Assembly (NCBI GenBank): GCA_030149815.1
Contig: JASLHI010000007.1
Coordinates: 1-64,000, forward strand
Source of the DNA: Aquirhabdus sp.
GTDB lineage: Bacteria > Pseudomonadota > Gammaproteobacteria > Pseudomonadales > Moraxellaceae
Direction of reading: 5' to 3'
Length of the DNA: 64,000 nucleotides
This document shows positions 44,107-52,553 of this stretch, piece after piece. The notes under the pieces were generated by a model, which was given only the letters and a program-made list of their open reading frames with translations, searched no databases and was not told the origin of the DNA. Each line of letters starts with the position of its first letter. Position 1 is the first letter of the stretch. The position numbers and the translations under genes were made by a program.

Positions 44107-44796
44107 TTAAGGCATGAGCCGCTCAATGACCCATTGTTTTTCGCCATTTGAATTTGAATCTGATAGGCGATATTGCAAGCGATCATGCAAACGGCTTTGA
44201 CGACCTTGCCAAAACTCAAACAAATCGGGAACCAAACGATAACCACCCCAATACTCTGGTTTTGGCACCACTGAACCGTCAGGATATTGTTCATTGAGTT
44301 CAGCAAATCGCTGTTCCAGCTCATTACGATCCGCGATCACGCCACTTTGTGGAATACTGGCGCATGCCGCAAGCTGGCTTTTATGTGGGCGTTTATGAAA
44401 ATAGTTCGTTGAATCTGCTTCTGATATCTTTTCTACACGACCTGAAATACGAACTTGCTGCTCTAATTCCGCCCAAAAGAATAACAGCTCCGCACACGGA
44501 TTTTCCGCCAAATCCTCGCCTTTATGACTATCGTAATTGCTGTAAAAAACAGCTCCACACTCATCAAATTGACGCAGCAACACAATACGTGCGCTTGGAC
44601 GACCTGCACGACTTGCCGTCGCCAAAGTCATCGCGTAAGGTTCTTGTACCTGACAATCCAGCGCATGCTGCAACCATAGATTAAATTGTCGGAACGGATT
44701 AGCATCCACATCCTCACGCCGTAACTGACCTTTTTCATATGATTGACGCAATGATGCCAAGTCACTCAAATGGGTGAGTTTCGTTAAATCAGTCAT
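44107..44796 (-). CDS. pdxH: Pyridoxamine 5'-phosphate oxidase
   Basis: FMN enzyme that makes pyridoxal 5'-phosphate from PNP or PMP. 229 residues with the family's landmarks: EPYAMTLATASRAGRPSARIVLLR (FMN site), FYSNYDSHKGEDLAENP, FFWAELEQQVRISGRVEK, and EFWQGRQSRLHDRLQY (PLP site). The C terminus ends VIERLMP, the standard ERLxP. Minus strand, 64 bases after glmM. The gap upstream of the His-rich genes (43828-44106) is AT-rich and shows no gene. Confidence 0.96.
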   Translation of the reverse strand: MTDLTKLTHLSDLASLRQSYEKGQLRREDVDANPFRQFNLWLQHALDCQVQEPYAMTLATASRAGRPSARIVLLRQFDECGAVFYSNYDSHKGEDLAENPCAELLFFWAELEQQVRISGRVEKISEADSTNYFHKRPHKSQLAACASIPQSGVIADRNELEQRFAELNEQYPDGSVVPKPEYWGGYRLVPDLFEFWQGRQSRLHDRLQYRLSDSNSNGEKQWVIERLMP

Positions 44797-44860
44797 TGCA
44801 TCACTCTCTCAACAGTTATCAAAAGCATGAACGTCATCAAGCAAAATCGAACACCAAAAA

Positions 44861-46186
44861 TTAGGCGCTCAGTCGTGTACGGACTAAATCCGCTAAATCA
44901 TTGGCAAGTTTGCTAACTTGCTCTTCATTTTCGCCTTCAACCATGACGCGAATCATCGGTTCAGTGCCTGACTTACGAATCAATAAACGACCGCGCCCAG
45001 CTAATGTTTCTTCGGCTTGAGCAAATGCATCCTTCAACACGCTATCGGCAAACGGATCACGCATTGCGGCCAGACGCACATTAACCAGAACTTGAGGAAA
45101 GACTTTCAACGGCTTCGTTAATTCAGCCAAAGTTTTACCTTGTTCAATCACGGCTGCAAGGACTTGTAAACCTGCAATCAGTGCATCACCTGTGGTGCTC
45201 TTATCTAAACAAAGAATATGTCCAGATGCTTCACCGCCAAGCTGCCAGCCCGCCTCATCCAGCGCTGCCATGACATAACGATCACCGACATTGGCACGTT
45301 TAAATGCTATGCCTTTTTCACGCAAGATAAGCTCTAAGCCCATATTCGTCATTAGTGTACCGACCACACCCACTGTCATTTGGCTTGGGCGCGTCGCCAA
45401 CACATACAGAATGCTGTCACCATCAACTAACTGACCACGATGATCAACCATGACGATGCGATCACCATCACCATCCAAAGCAATACCGACATCAGCGCTA
45501 TGCTCTAACACGGCTTTTTGCAATGCTTCAGGATGGGTTGAACCACAGCCTGCATTGATATTCAGGCCATCTGGAGTATTAAAAATAGGAATCACATTCG
45601 CGCCGAGCTCTCGCAATACTGCAGGCGCAACCGCATAGCCAGCACCATTTGCACAATCGACAACAATCGTCATGCCACGCAAACTCAAGCTATACGGAAA
45701 GGTGGATTTGCAAAACTCAATATAACGACCATTGGCATCGGTCACACGCGAGGTCTTGCCCAATTGATCAGGTGCATCAATCGTAATCGGCTGCTCAATC
45801 TGCTGACTAATCGCATTTTGTACTGCATCATCGAGCTTCTTACCTTCGCCAGAAAAGAACTTGATGCCATTATCAAAATAAGGATTATGAGAAGCGGAAA
45901 TCACAATGCCTGCATCTGCATGGAAAGCGCGCGTCAAATGCGCAATCGCCGGTGTAGGCAACGGCCCAAGCAAGCGTACATTCACGCCCGCAGCATTCAG
46001 ACCTGCTTGCAACGCAGCTTCCAGAACATAACCAGACAAACGCGTATCTTTACCAACCATGACTTCAGCACGGCCTTGCGCAGCAAGCACCTTGCCAGCG
46101 GCATAGCCTAATTTCAATGCAAACTCTGGGGTAATTGGCAGGACGCCAAATTTGCCACGGATGCCATCAGTTCCAAAGTGGCTCAT
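44861..46186 (-). CDS. glmM: Phosphoglucosamine mutase
   Basis: Converts glucosamine-6-phosphate to glucosamine-1-phosphate for UDP-GlcNAc and cell wall synthesis. 441 residues: FGTDGIRGKFG N terminus, the phosphoserine loop ISASHNPYFDNGIKFF (Ser102), the metal loop DGDGDRIVMVD, the sugar loop GGEASGHI and the phosphate loop RKSGTEPMIRVMVEG. Standard length. Upstream of pdxH. Confidence 0.97.
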   Translation of the reverse strand: MSHFGTDGIRGKFGVLPITPEFALKLGYAAGKVLAAQGRAEVMVGKDTRLSGYVLEAALQAGLNAAGVNVRLLGPLPTPAIAHLTRAFHADAGIVISASHNPYFDNGIKFFSGEGKKLDDAVQNAISQQIEQPITIDAPDQLGKTSRVTDANGRYIEFCKSTFPYSLSLRGMTIVVDCANGAGYAVAPAVLRELGANVIPIFNTPDGLNINAGCGSTHPEALQKAVLEHSADVGIALDGDGDRIVMVDHRGQLVDGDSILYVLATRPSQMTVGVVGTLMTNMGLELILREKGIAFKRANVGDRYVMAALDEAGWQLGGEASGHILCLDKSTTGDALIAGLQVLAAVIEQGKTLAELTKPLKVFPQVLVNVRLAAMRDPFADSVLKDAFAQAEETLAGRGRLLIRKSGTEPMIRVMVEGENEEQVSKLANDLADLVRTRLSA

Positions 46187-46387
46187 GTCAAATCTTCCTA
46201 TTTTTTGTAAATGAATTAATGAATGGATTGTGACAAATTATGCATTAATAGCGCAATTAAAAGCGCACCTTAAAATAGCAAAAATCAACATTCTTCACCT
46301 TTCTTACACAATATCTCCATATCGTCCAATGACTAAGCTACGATAGAGCTTATTTATCATCAATTCATATCGTTTTTTGAGTTATTT

Positions 46388-47125
46388 ATGATCACTGCCA
46401 TCCCATTGAAGCAAATTCCGACTTGCTCACAAGTTGGTTCATTGGTATTAACGGATGAAAATCTACAACTCGCTACACAGATGAAAAACAAAATTCTGGC
46501 AAATGGCGGCTACGTCGAACGACAAGTGATTTGCACCTCGCAAATTCATCCGCAAATGACACAGCTCAACTATATTGTCAGCGATTATGCAACCATCTGC
46601 ATGCTTCGTGCGGAAGGAGCAACCATTGCCGCGCTTGGCAGTGGCACATTATTGTGCTGCCCTGAACGTCAGCAAATTCTTTTGCAACGCCGCTCATCAA
46701 CCACAACACTTTATCCCAATAAACTCAGTAGTTTTGGGGGTCATTACACCCCTGACCGCCAAATTTATGGCTTTGGGGCTTTATTGGATACATTGATTGA
46801 AGAAGTAAAAGAAGAAGCGGGAATTGATTTATTGGGCTTAACTGTCGACTTTATCAATGATCTACCACCCATTTTTATGATCTTAGAAACCAATACAGGC
46901 GGCATCCAATTCACTCCACTCGCGTTTGCCTTAACGCCAGAACAAGCCGATCAGGTGAAGGGCTGCGATGAAGAAGGTCATATTGAAACGTTTCATCTGG
47001 TGAATGACTTAAAGTATTTACTCGATGAAAGTAACTGGGCACAAATGGGATTTTCTTGTTTTCAAACATGGAGAGGGTTGGGATTTCCAGTGCAAAAGAA
47101 TTGGAAAGGTAAACTTTTTTCTTAA
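46388..47125 (+). CDS. Nudix-like hydrolase
   Basis: A 245-residue protein with a Nudix-type core: LLQRRSS, SSFGGHYTP, then EEVKEEAGIDL in place of the canonical REUxEExGU, so the conserved Arg is Glu while the metal-binding EExxEE remains. The substrate is unknown. The N-terminal ~90 residues (IPLKQIPTCSQVGSLVL...) are not part of the Nudix fold and I do not recognise them. Monocistronic and divergent from glmM. A TTCGACAAG-type repeat follows it. Confidence 0.6.
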   Translation: MITAIPLKQIPTCSQVGSLVLTDENLQLATQMKNKILANGGYVERQVICTSQIHPQMTQLNYIVSDYATICMLRAEGATIAALGSGTLLCCPERQQILLQRRSSTTTLYPNKLSSFGGHYTPDRQIYGFGALLDTLIEEVKEEAGIDLLGLTVDFINDLPPIFMILETNTGGIQFTPLAFALTPEQADQVKGCDEEGHIETFHLVNDLKYLLDESNWAQMGFSCFQTWRGLGFPVQKNWKGKLFS

Positions 47126-47160
47126 GATATTTACATCGTAAATCCATTCTAAACATCAAC

Positions 47161-47246
47161 AGCTCATTGAGCCTGCGGTTACTGAGCCTGTCGAAGTATC
47201 GAAATGTGCGTCGACTTTAAACCGCACTTCGACAAGCTCAGTGCTC
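47161..47246. repeat. Interspersed inverted-repeat element, copy 2
   Basis: Left arm ACTGAGCCTGTCGAAGT (47181-47197) and right arm GCACTTCGACAAGCTCAGTG (47224-47243) are inverted copies of the same unit found at 31060-31135. A further half-arm CTCATTGAGCCTG starts at 47163. It fills the gap between the Nudix gene and guaB. Confidence 0.6.
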
Positions 47247-47275
47247 TTAATACTTGTGATTCAAATACAGCACAA

Positions 47276-47307
47276 TAAAAAACGCGAGCCCTTAAGCCCG
47301 CGTTCTT
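47276..47307 (-). terminator. Rho-independent terminator after guaB
   Basis: Stem AACGCGaGC / GCcCGCGTT with a CCTTAA loop; A6 at the left reads as a T-run on the minus strand. Located 20 bases past the guaB stop. Confidence 0.85.
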
Positions 47308-47325
47308 ATACAACTTATAACCAAA

Positions 47326-48792
47326 TCAACCGACACGATAGTTCGGTGCTTCTTTGGTAATCGTCACATCATGGACGTGAGATTCTTGCATACCAGCCGC
47401 AGTGATCTTGACGAATTTCGGCTCACTACGCATAGTTGGGATGTCTTTTGAGCCTGTATAACCCATCGATGAACGCAATCCACCAACCAATTGATGCACG
47501 ATACCGCTCATCGGGCCTTTATACGGCACACGACCTTCGATGCCTTCTGGTACGAGCTTCTCAACGCCATCTTTGGCGTCTTGGAAATAACGGTCACTAG
47601 AACCTGTTAAACCTGCCATCGCACCAAGCGATCCCATACCGCGATACGCTTTGAAATAACGACCTTGGAACAGCTCAACTTCACCCGGCGCTTCTTCTGT
47701 ACCCGCGAGTAATGAACCCACCATGATACAACTTGCACCAGCAGCAATCGCTTTTGCCACGTCACCTGAGTAACGAATACCACCATCAGCAATCAATGGA
47801 ATCTGATCATTGAGTGCACGAGCCACATTATCCACTGCAGAAATTTGCGGTACGCCAATCCCTGCAACGATACGTGTAGTACAGATTGAACCAGGGCCAA
47901 TACCAACTTTCACCGCATCCGCACCTGCATCAAGCAGCGCAAGCGCCGCGTCACCCGTTGCAATATTGCCACCAATCACTTGAATATGCGGGAATTCACG
48001 TTTGATCCAGCGGACACGCTCGATTACGCCGTTTGAATGTCCATGTGCGGTATCAACAACCAACACATCTGCGCCCGCTTCGATCAGTGCAATCACGCGA
48101 TCTGGTGTATCTGCACCTGTACCTACTGCAGCACCGACACGCAAACGACCGAAGGAATCTTTACATGCACTTGGATACAGTTCAGCTTTACGGAAGTCGT
48201 TAACGGTAATCAAGCCTTTCAGCGCGTAATCATCGCCAATCACCAATACTTTTTCGATGCGATGTTGATGCAATAAACCTTTAATATGTTCACTGGTTTC
48301 GCCTTCACGGACAGTCACCAATTGATTTTGTGGGGTCATGATGTTACTGACTGGCTGCGCGAGATTGGTTTCAAAACGCATATCACGGCTGGTCACAATC
48401 CCAACCACTTTGTCGCCAACAACGACAGGTACACCGCTAATACGGTGCGCTTGAGTCAGCGCAATCAGCTCACCTACACTTAAATCTGGACTGACGGTAA
48501 TCGGATCTTTGACCATCCCCGCTTCAAACTTCTTGACGCGGCGAACTTCGGCAGCTTGTGCAGCGATGTCCATATTTTTATGCAAGATACCGATGCCGCC
48601 TTCTTGGGCAATCGCAATCGCCATACGCGATTCCGTGACGGTATCCATCGCCGCTGAGACGAGCGGAATGTTGAGGTCGATACCTCGAGTCAGGCGAGTC
48701 TTTAGAGAAACATCTTTTGGAAGTACATTAGAGAAAGCAGGAAGTAACAACACATCGTCGAAGGTTAGCGCTTCTTGTACGATATTCAGCAT
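47326..48792 (-). CDS. guaB: Inosine-5'-monophosphate dehydrogenase
   Basis: Rate-limiting step of GMP synthesis (IMP to XMP). 488 residues: TIM barrel with two inserted CBS domains (about 95-205), the catalytic loop GIGPGSICTTRIVAGIGVP (catalytic Cys in SICT), ADGGIRYSGDVAKAIAAGA and the flap YRGMGSLGAM. C-terminal SGIVHQLVGGLRSSMGYTG. Alone in its transcription unit with its own terminator. Confidence 0.97.
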   Translation of the reverse strand: MLNIVQEALTFDDVLLLPAFSNVLPKDVSLKTRLTRGIDLNIPLVSAAMDTVTESRMAIAIAQEGGIGILHKNMDIAAQAAEVRRVKKFEAGMVKDPITVSPDLSVGELIALTQAHRISGVPVVVGDKVVGIVTSRDMRFETNLAQPVSNIMTPQNQLVTVREGETSEHIKGLLHQHRIEKVLVIGDDYALKGLITVNDFRKAELYPSACKDSFGRLRVGAAVGTGADTPDRVIALIEAGADVLVVDTAHGHSNGVIERVRWIKREFPHIQVIGGNIATGDAALALLDAGADAVKVGIGPGSICTTRIVAGIGVPQISAVDNVARALNDQIPLIADGGIRYSGDVAKAIAAGASCIMVGSLLAGTEEAPGEVELFQGRYFKAYRGMGSLGAMAGLTGSSDRYFQDAKDGVEKLVPEGIEGRVPYKGPMSGIVHQLVGGLRSSMGYTGSKDIPTMRSEPKFVKITAAGMQESHVHDVTITKEAPNYRVG

Positions 48793-48956
48793 GGTGTCCT
48801 CTTGGTGCTTTTAAACACGACAATTTCAATGCGGCATTATACACAAGGCAGCGTCAGAGTGCGAGGATGTGATTTGAACGCGATGCCTACTTTTAGTGAT
48901 TTTATGCTTTGTTATGACATTAGAATCACGTATTGGCTTGAAAGTATGTCGTTATC

Positions 48957-49187
48957 CTAGTCTTTAGGCTTCCGAAAGAAAGACCAGTGACCCATCACCA
49001 TACGCCAAGCACAGAAAAATCCAAAAATCGGTGCGAGAAACCACCAAGCACTGCCTGTGATCAGACAACCAGTAAATGCAACAAAAAAGCCACCTACAAC
49101 ACCGAAACCAATCGATTGGCGCTTTGATCGATAGGCTTCGGTCTGGACTCCTGTGAGGAGGTCGGCGAGTTCTTTGTAGGGTTTCAT
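48957..49187 (-). CDS. Small two-helix membrane protein, partner of the upstream nuclease-like gene
   Basis: 76 residues: a charged N terminus (MKPYKELADLLTGVQTEAYRSKRQS), two hydrophobic helices (about 26-46 and 47-62, FGVVGGFFVAFTGCLITGSA and FLAPIFGFFCAWRMVMG), and a short basic end. It starts two bases after the stop of the PD-(D/E)xK gene (TAGTTATG), so the pair is cotranscribed and probably translationally coupled. I do not recognise the family. Confidence 0.6.
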   Translation of the reverse strand: MKPYKELADLLTGVQTEAYRSKRQSIGFGVVGGFFVAFTGCLITGSAWWFLAPIFGFFCAWRMVMGHWSFFRKPKD

Positions 49188-49189
49188 AA

Positions 49190-50623
49190 CTAAGCTTCAA
49201 TCTCATCAAGATTGGCAGAGTTAGTTTTAATTTTTGGTATAGAAGGGAACTCTACTCGCCCAACTGAACTAAGTAGGGCTTTCCTGCATTCTATAGCAAA
49301 CGCATTATCACTATTATCCAAAAGATATTTAGCGACTATGAATAAATCAGGTGTAAAAACTAGCGCCGTAGAACTAGTACTAGCAGCAGATACACATTTA
49401 GTAGTAAAAGGTTCTATACGTTCACGAATTGGCACTAGTCTAAATGCATTACCAAATAAAACTGCCTTTGCTGGCGTATTAACCTCTTCCCGTCCTAAAT
49501 CTTCATAAACATTAAGTGCCAACTGCCTTAATTTATCAATATTTATAGCCTTGTTATCTTTGCCTTCAACTTCACCAATCAAACGACCCTCTTCAGACTC
49601 AAATATCGCATCAAACTCTGATTCGCCGTCATCATATTGTGAGACTTTAAACCCCATAATTTTCAATGCATCTAATATGGCATATTCCAATGGCTTACCT
49701 TTCTCGAAAAGTAAGTTTCTCAGCCGGCTTAATTCCTTGACTCGTTGAATTATTAATTCTTTTTCAGCTTGTACGGCCTCTAACCTTGACTCAATTTTCA
49801 ATAGCTCTTCTGCTGCACTCTTTTCATCATTTAGCTTATAGACTTGCGATTTTGCCCATTCTGGCTCTGGAGTTACTTCACCAGCACTATGTATAGATTT
49901 ATATAATGAAACTATAGACTTAATATATCTGGCTGCAAACTGCTTCGCCTCAATAGTCCATACTTCATCACTTTCATCGTCGTCATTAAAAAATTCATCA
50001 GGGCAAAAATCCACATCAGGTAATAGAATTAATGCGCCACCTGAATTTTTTGAGCGAATTATAGTACCAACCGTTTTATCTCCATTCTTAGTTACCAAAC
50101 ATGGTTCAACATCTCCATTTAGTAGTACTTTATATGTTGATTGAGAAGAAAACTCTTGCCAATAGGATGAAATAAGCTCTGAGTTCTTAGATGCAAGCTT
50201 GATTTCTTGACCTTTCGTTTTGACAGGTTTTGTGTCAAATGGTATGCAGTGATAATTATTGAAATCAGTGACAATTCTTGTGGTTTGTTGATTTCTCCCT
50301 GTTCCAGATGTTCTCTTTTCACCAGTAGCAATATGTATTTCACACAGCTCAATTAAATAAACAACTACTAGTTTTCCAGTATCAATTGCAGTTTTAATTT
50401 CTCGGCGCCAATGCTCAGACCGTTCTTTTAATTGAAAAGATCGATCATCTGAAAGACACGGTTTACCTTGAAAAGTCTGGGAGTAATCCAAAAAATCAGA
50501 TATATCAGGTTTAAATAAAATAATGTCCCAATCCAACAACGATATATCCGATCTAAAAGGATGAGACTCACTATCATTACCAGCAAGTCTAAGTCCCACA
50601 GTTAATATCTTTTTGTTTGCCAT
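49190..50623 (-). CDS. Putative PD-(D/E)xK nuclease-domain protein with coiled coil
   Basis: A 477-residue protein I do not recognise by name. Order: an N-terminal ~120 residues of alpha/beta sequence (MANKKILTVGLRLAG, then LLDWDIILFKPD and TGKLVVVYLIE), a middle region, a coiled coil (about 262-300, EELLKIESRLEAVQAEKELI), then a restriction-like fold: GKPLEYAILDALKIMGF, ESEFDAIF and GEVEGKD. The D...ExK spacing (about D339, E352, K354) fits PD-(D/E)xK nucleases. The start ATG at 50623 is preferred over an upstream codon. AT-rich next to guaB. The domain plan (sensor, coiled coil, nuclease) plus a membrane partner is what is often seen in antiviral defence genes, but that is inference. Confidence 0.6.
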   Translation of the reverse strand: MANKKILTVGLRLAGNDSESHPFRSDISLLDWDIILFKPDISDFLDYSQTFQGKPCLSDDRSFQLKERSEHWRREIKTAIDTGKLVVVYLIELCEIHIATGEKRTSGTGRNQQTTRIVTDFNNYHCIPFDTKPVKTKGQEIKLASKNSELISSYWQEFSSQSTYKVLLNGDVEPCLVTKNGDKTVGTIIRSKNSGGALILLPDVDFCPDEFFNDDDESDEVWTIEAKQFAARYIKSIVSLYKSIHSAGEVTPEPEWAKSQVYKLNDEKSAAEELLKIESRLEAVQAEKELIIQRVKELSRLRNLLFEKGKPLEYAILDALKIMGFKVSQYDDGESEFDAIFESEEGRLIGEVEGKDNKAINIDKLRQLALNVYEDLGREEVNTPAKAVLFGNAFRLVPIRERIEPFTTKCVSAASTSSTALVFTPDLFIVAKYLLDNSDNAFAIECRKALLSSVGRVEFPSIPKIKTNSANLDEIEA

Positions 50624-50669
50624 AATATCGTTAGATCCCAAAAACTAAATTGTACTCAAAGTATTCAAA

Positions 50670-51245
50670 TTATTTCGTCTTTTTCAAAACTCTAGTTTGG
50701 GATACCAGAGGAATCGCTGCATTAGCAACTGAATCAACCGAGACTCCAGTTTTTCGACACAAAACAGCAAGGTCATATGCCACAGCTCGAACAGGAGAAC
50801 GGATATCGTCTTTCGCCCCTATATTATTTCTCACGCAATCCATCGATTCTGTGAAAGCCTTGTCACGCTTATCCTTCTCAATTTTCTTTTGCGTCGCCAA
50901 ATCTGGTTTACTTTCGACAGCACTCACTGGTGCCACAGGCGGCACGTCGCTCTTTGCTTTCGCCTTATCATCATTGATCTTTTTGTTTTCAACAACTTTC
51001 ATAGATTTTGCGCGCCGATCAGCCTGCTCTGATTGATCAGATTTGACGGTTTTCTTTTGCGCTTTCTTATCCATATTTGCAACAGCCAAGCACTCCTCGC
51101 GCTTTGCATTTTTAGTGCAATCAACAGGATGGAGAGTCTGATCAACGGGTTGAGAATGACTATCCGACCTCACAGTGCTGCAACCACTGAGCAGGGCGAA
51201 TACAAGAACAAGAAACAGAAACAGATTGTTATTCATATTTTTCAT
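50670..51245 (-). CDS. Putative lipoprotein, charged
   Basis: About 191 residues. A hydrophobic signal ends in the lipobox LLSGCS, so the mature protein is probably lipid-anchored. The middle is highly charged and rich in Lys, Asp and Ala (KKAQKKTVKSDQSEQADRRAK), likely disordered; the last ~65 residues are more regular (MDCVRNNIGAKDDIRSPVRAVAYDLAVLCRKTGVS). Three further Cys occur outside the lipobox. Several in-frame ATGs lie in the first ten codons; I use 51245. Function unknown. Confidence 0.65.
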   Translation of the reverse strand: MKNMNNNLFLFLVLVFALLSGCSTVRSDSHSQPVDQTLHPVDCTKNAKREECLAVANMDKKAQKKTVKSDQSEQADRRAKSMKVVENKKINDDKAKAKSDVPPVAPVSAVESKPDLATQKKIEKDKRDKAFTESMDCVRNNIGAKDDIRSPVRAVAYDLAVLCRKTGVSVDSVANAAIPLVSQTRVLKKTK

Positions 51246-51375
51246 TAAAATCATGACTTCCATATCACGCTATACATGCAAATAGTACACTCATCTGCAA
51301 GAATATTATGTCTACTAAAAAATTTTAATCACAGCTAATTTTTTTGATTATCAAAATTCTTTAAAATGAAATTTC

Positions 51376-52086
51376 TTAGTGAGTATCTATTCGAAAATCT
51401 GCATTCCATCCCAGATCCCGTATCGCTTTTACACTAGAGACCATTCCATCGTTTTCCGCAATATTATAAACATCAGAATTCCCTTGTGTGACCGCAAGTC
51501 GCGCTGCATGTGCTGCAGCATCGACATGCACAGCTCCTTCGCCCACAGGCAGATCAAAACCTGTACCTGCGCCGTAGAGTGCGCCATAGCGTAAAATGAT
51601 TCCAGTTATTAATCCTGCATCCAACACCTGCTGTTCAAAAGCTGCAACAGAAGCTCTCCCCAATGGTGAGGATTCCACATAAGGTCGAGGTCCATCGGCA
51701 TAAGCAAATGCAATGCTTTGCACCACCATGCGCGTCACGCCGCATGCGATTGCAGCAGCAATCAGATGCCGCGTTCCAAGATCACGAATCCGCTCATTAC
51801 GAATCCGACCCTCTGCCATTTTTTCTGGATCCAACCCCGCAGGTAAGTCGGTTAGTTGATGAATGACGATATCAGGGCGCGCTTGCTGCATCGTGTGGTG
51901 CAAAGCTTGTGCATCAAACACATCGACGACCACAGGCTCCACACCCAGCGCACGCAACAATGATGCTTTTTCTGCCGAGCGCGTCGTCCCTGTAACTTGC
52001 CAACCATCGGCAACGAGCAACTGACTCAAGCGCTGTCCGATCACGCCACTTGCCCCTGCTAAAAATATTCTGTTATGCAAATTCAA
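51376..52086 (-). CDS. NAD(P)-dependent epimerase/dehydratase-like protein
   Basis: A 236-residue atypical short-chain dehydrogenase. N-terminal Rossmann motif FLAGASGVIGQRLSQLL (GxxGxxG), then TGTTRSAEK, and downstream VQSIAFAYADGPRPYVE where the catalytic-Tyr region would lie; the usual YxxxK is not obvious. It is shorter than classical epimerases (about 300+). Substrate unknown. Lies between the lipoprotein and the 135-residue gene on the same strand. Confidence 0.75.
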   Translation of the reverse strand: MNLHNRIFLAGASGVIGQRLSQLLVADGWQVTGTTRSAEKASLLRALGVEPVVVDVFDAQALHHTMQQARPDIVIHQLTDLPAGLDPEKMAEGRIRNERIRDLGTRHLIAAAIACGVTRMVVQSIAFAYADGPRPYVESSPLGRASVAAFEQQVLDAGLITGIILRYGALYGAGTGFDLPVGEGAVHVDAAAHAARLAVTQGNSDVYNIAENDGMVSSVKAIRDLGWNADFRIDTH

Positions 52087-52118
52087 ACTCTCTCTATCCT
52101 TTGCTATCGATGGAAGAC

Positions 52119-52526
52119 TTATTCACCAATCGCTCGTTCCATTCGCGCCTGCTGAATCTGTTGAGCTTGTTTCTGGAAGCGTACATTCTCTTCATTAAGA
52201 TTAAGCACGGGAGACGATTTTTCCTCTTTTTTAGGATCATCTATATGCGTCGTCGTCCCTTTTGCATTATCCACAACACGCGTCCGCGCAGTATGCTCCA
52301 TATTTTGTCGATCTGAAAAAACCACCTCACCTTTCTGACCCTGCGATTGGTAGACGGTGATTTTTTGTGTGGATACATCCGCAACATCCTTCGGTCTTAT
52401 TTTCTCAGGCAACAACGCCTCAATCTGCTCACGCTTCTGCACACTTTGCATTTTCCAAACCAGTGGCACAGCAGCAAATGCTCCCGCAACCACGACCAAA
52501 ACCACCCCGATTTTCATAACAGACAT
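52119..52526 (-). CDS. Hypothetical single-pass membrane or exported protein
   Basis: 135 residues: an N-terminal hydrophobic segment (about 5-24, IGVVLVVVAGAFAAVPLVW) and a hydrophilic remainder with ITVYQSQGQKGEVVFSDRQ, a phrase like the DUF4124 core (YxxxDxxGxVxFSDxP), and a Gln/Arg-rich end. DUF4124 proteins are small envelope proteins of unknown role. It follows aceF by 27 bases on the same strand. Confidence 0.6.
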   Translation of the reverse strand: MSVMKIGVVLVVVAGAFAAVPLVWKMQSVQKREQIEALLPEKIRPKDVADVSTQKITVYQSQGQKGEVVFSDRQNMEHTARTRVVDNAKGTTTHIDDPKKEEKSSPVLNLNEENVRFQKQAQQIQQARMERAIGE

Positions 52527-52553
52527 TGTTTTCTAAACCTAAATTATTAATTT

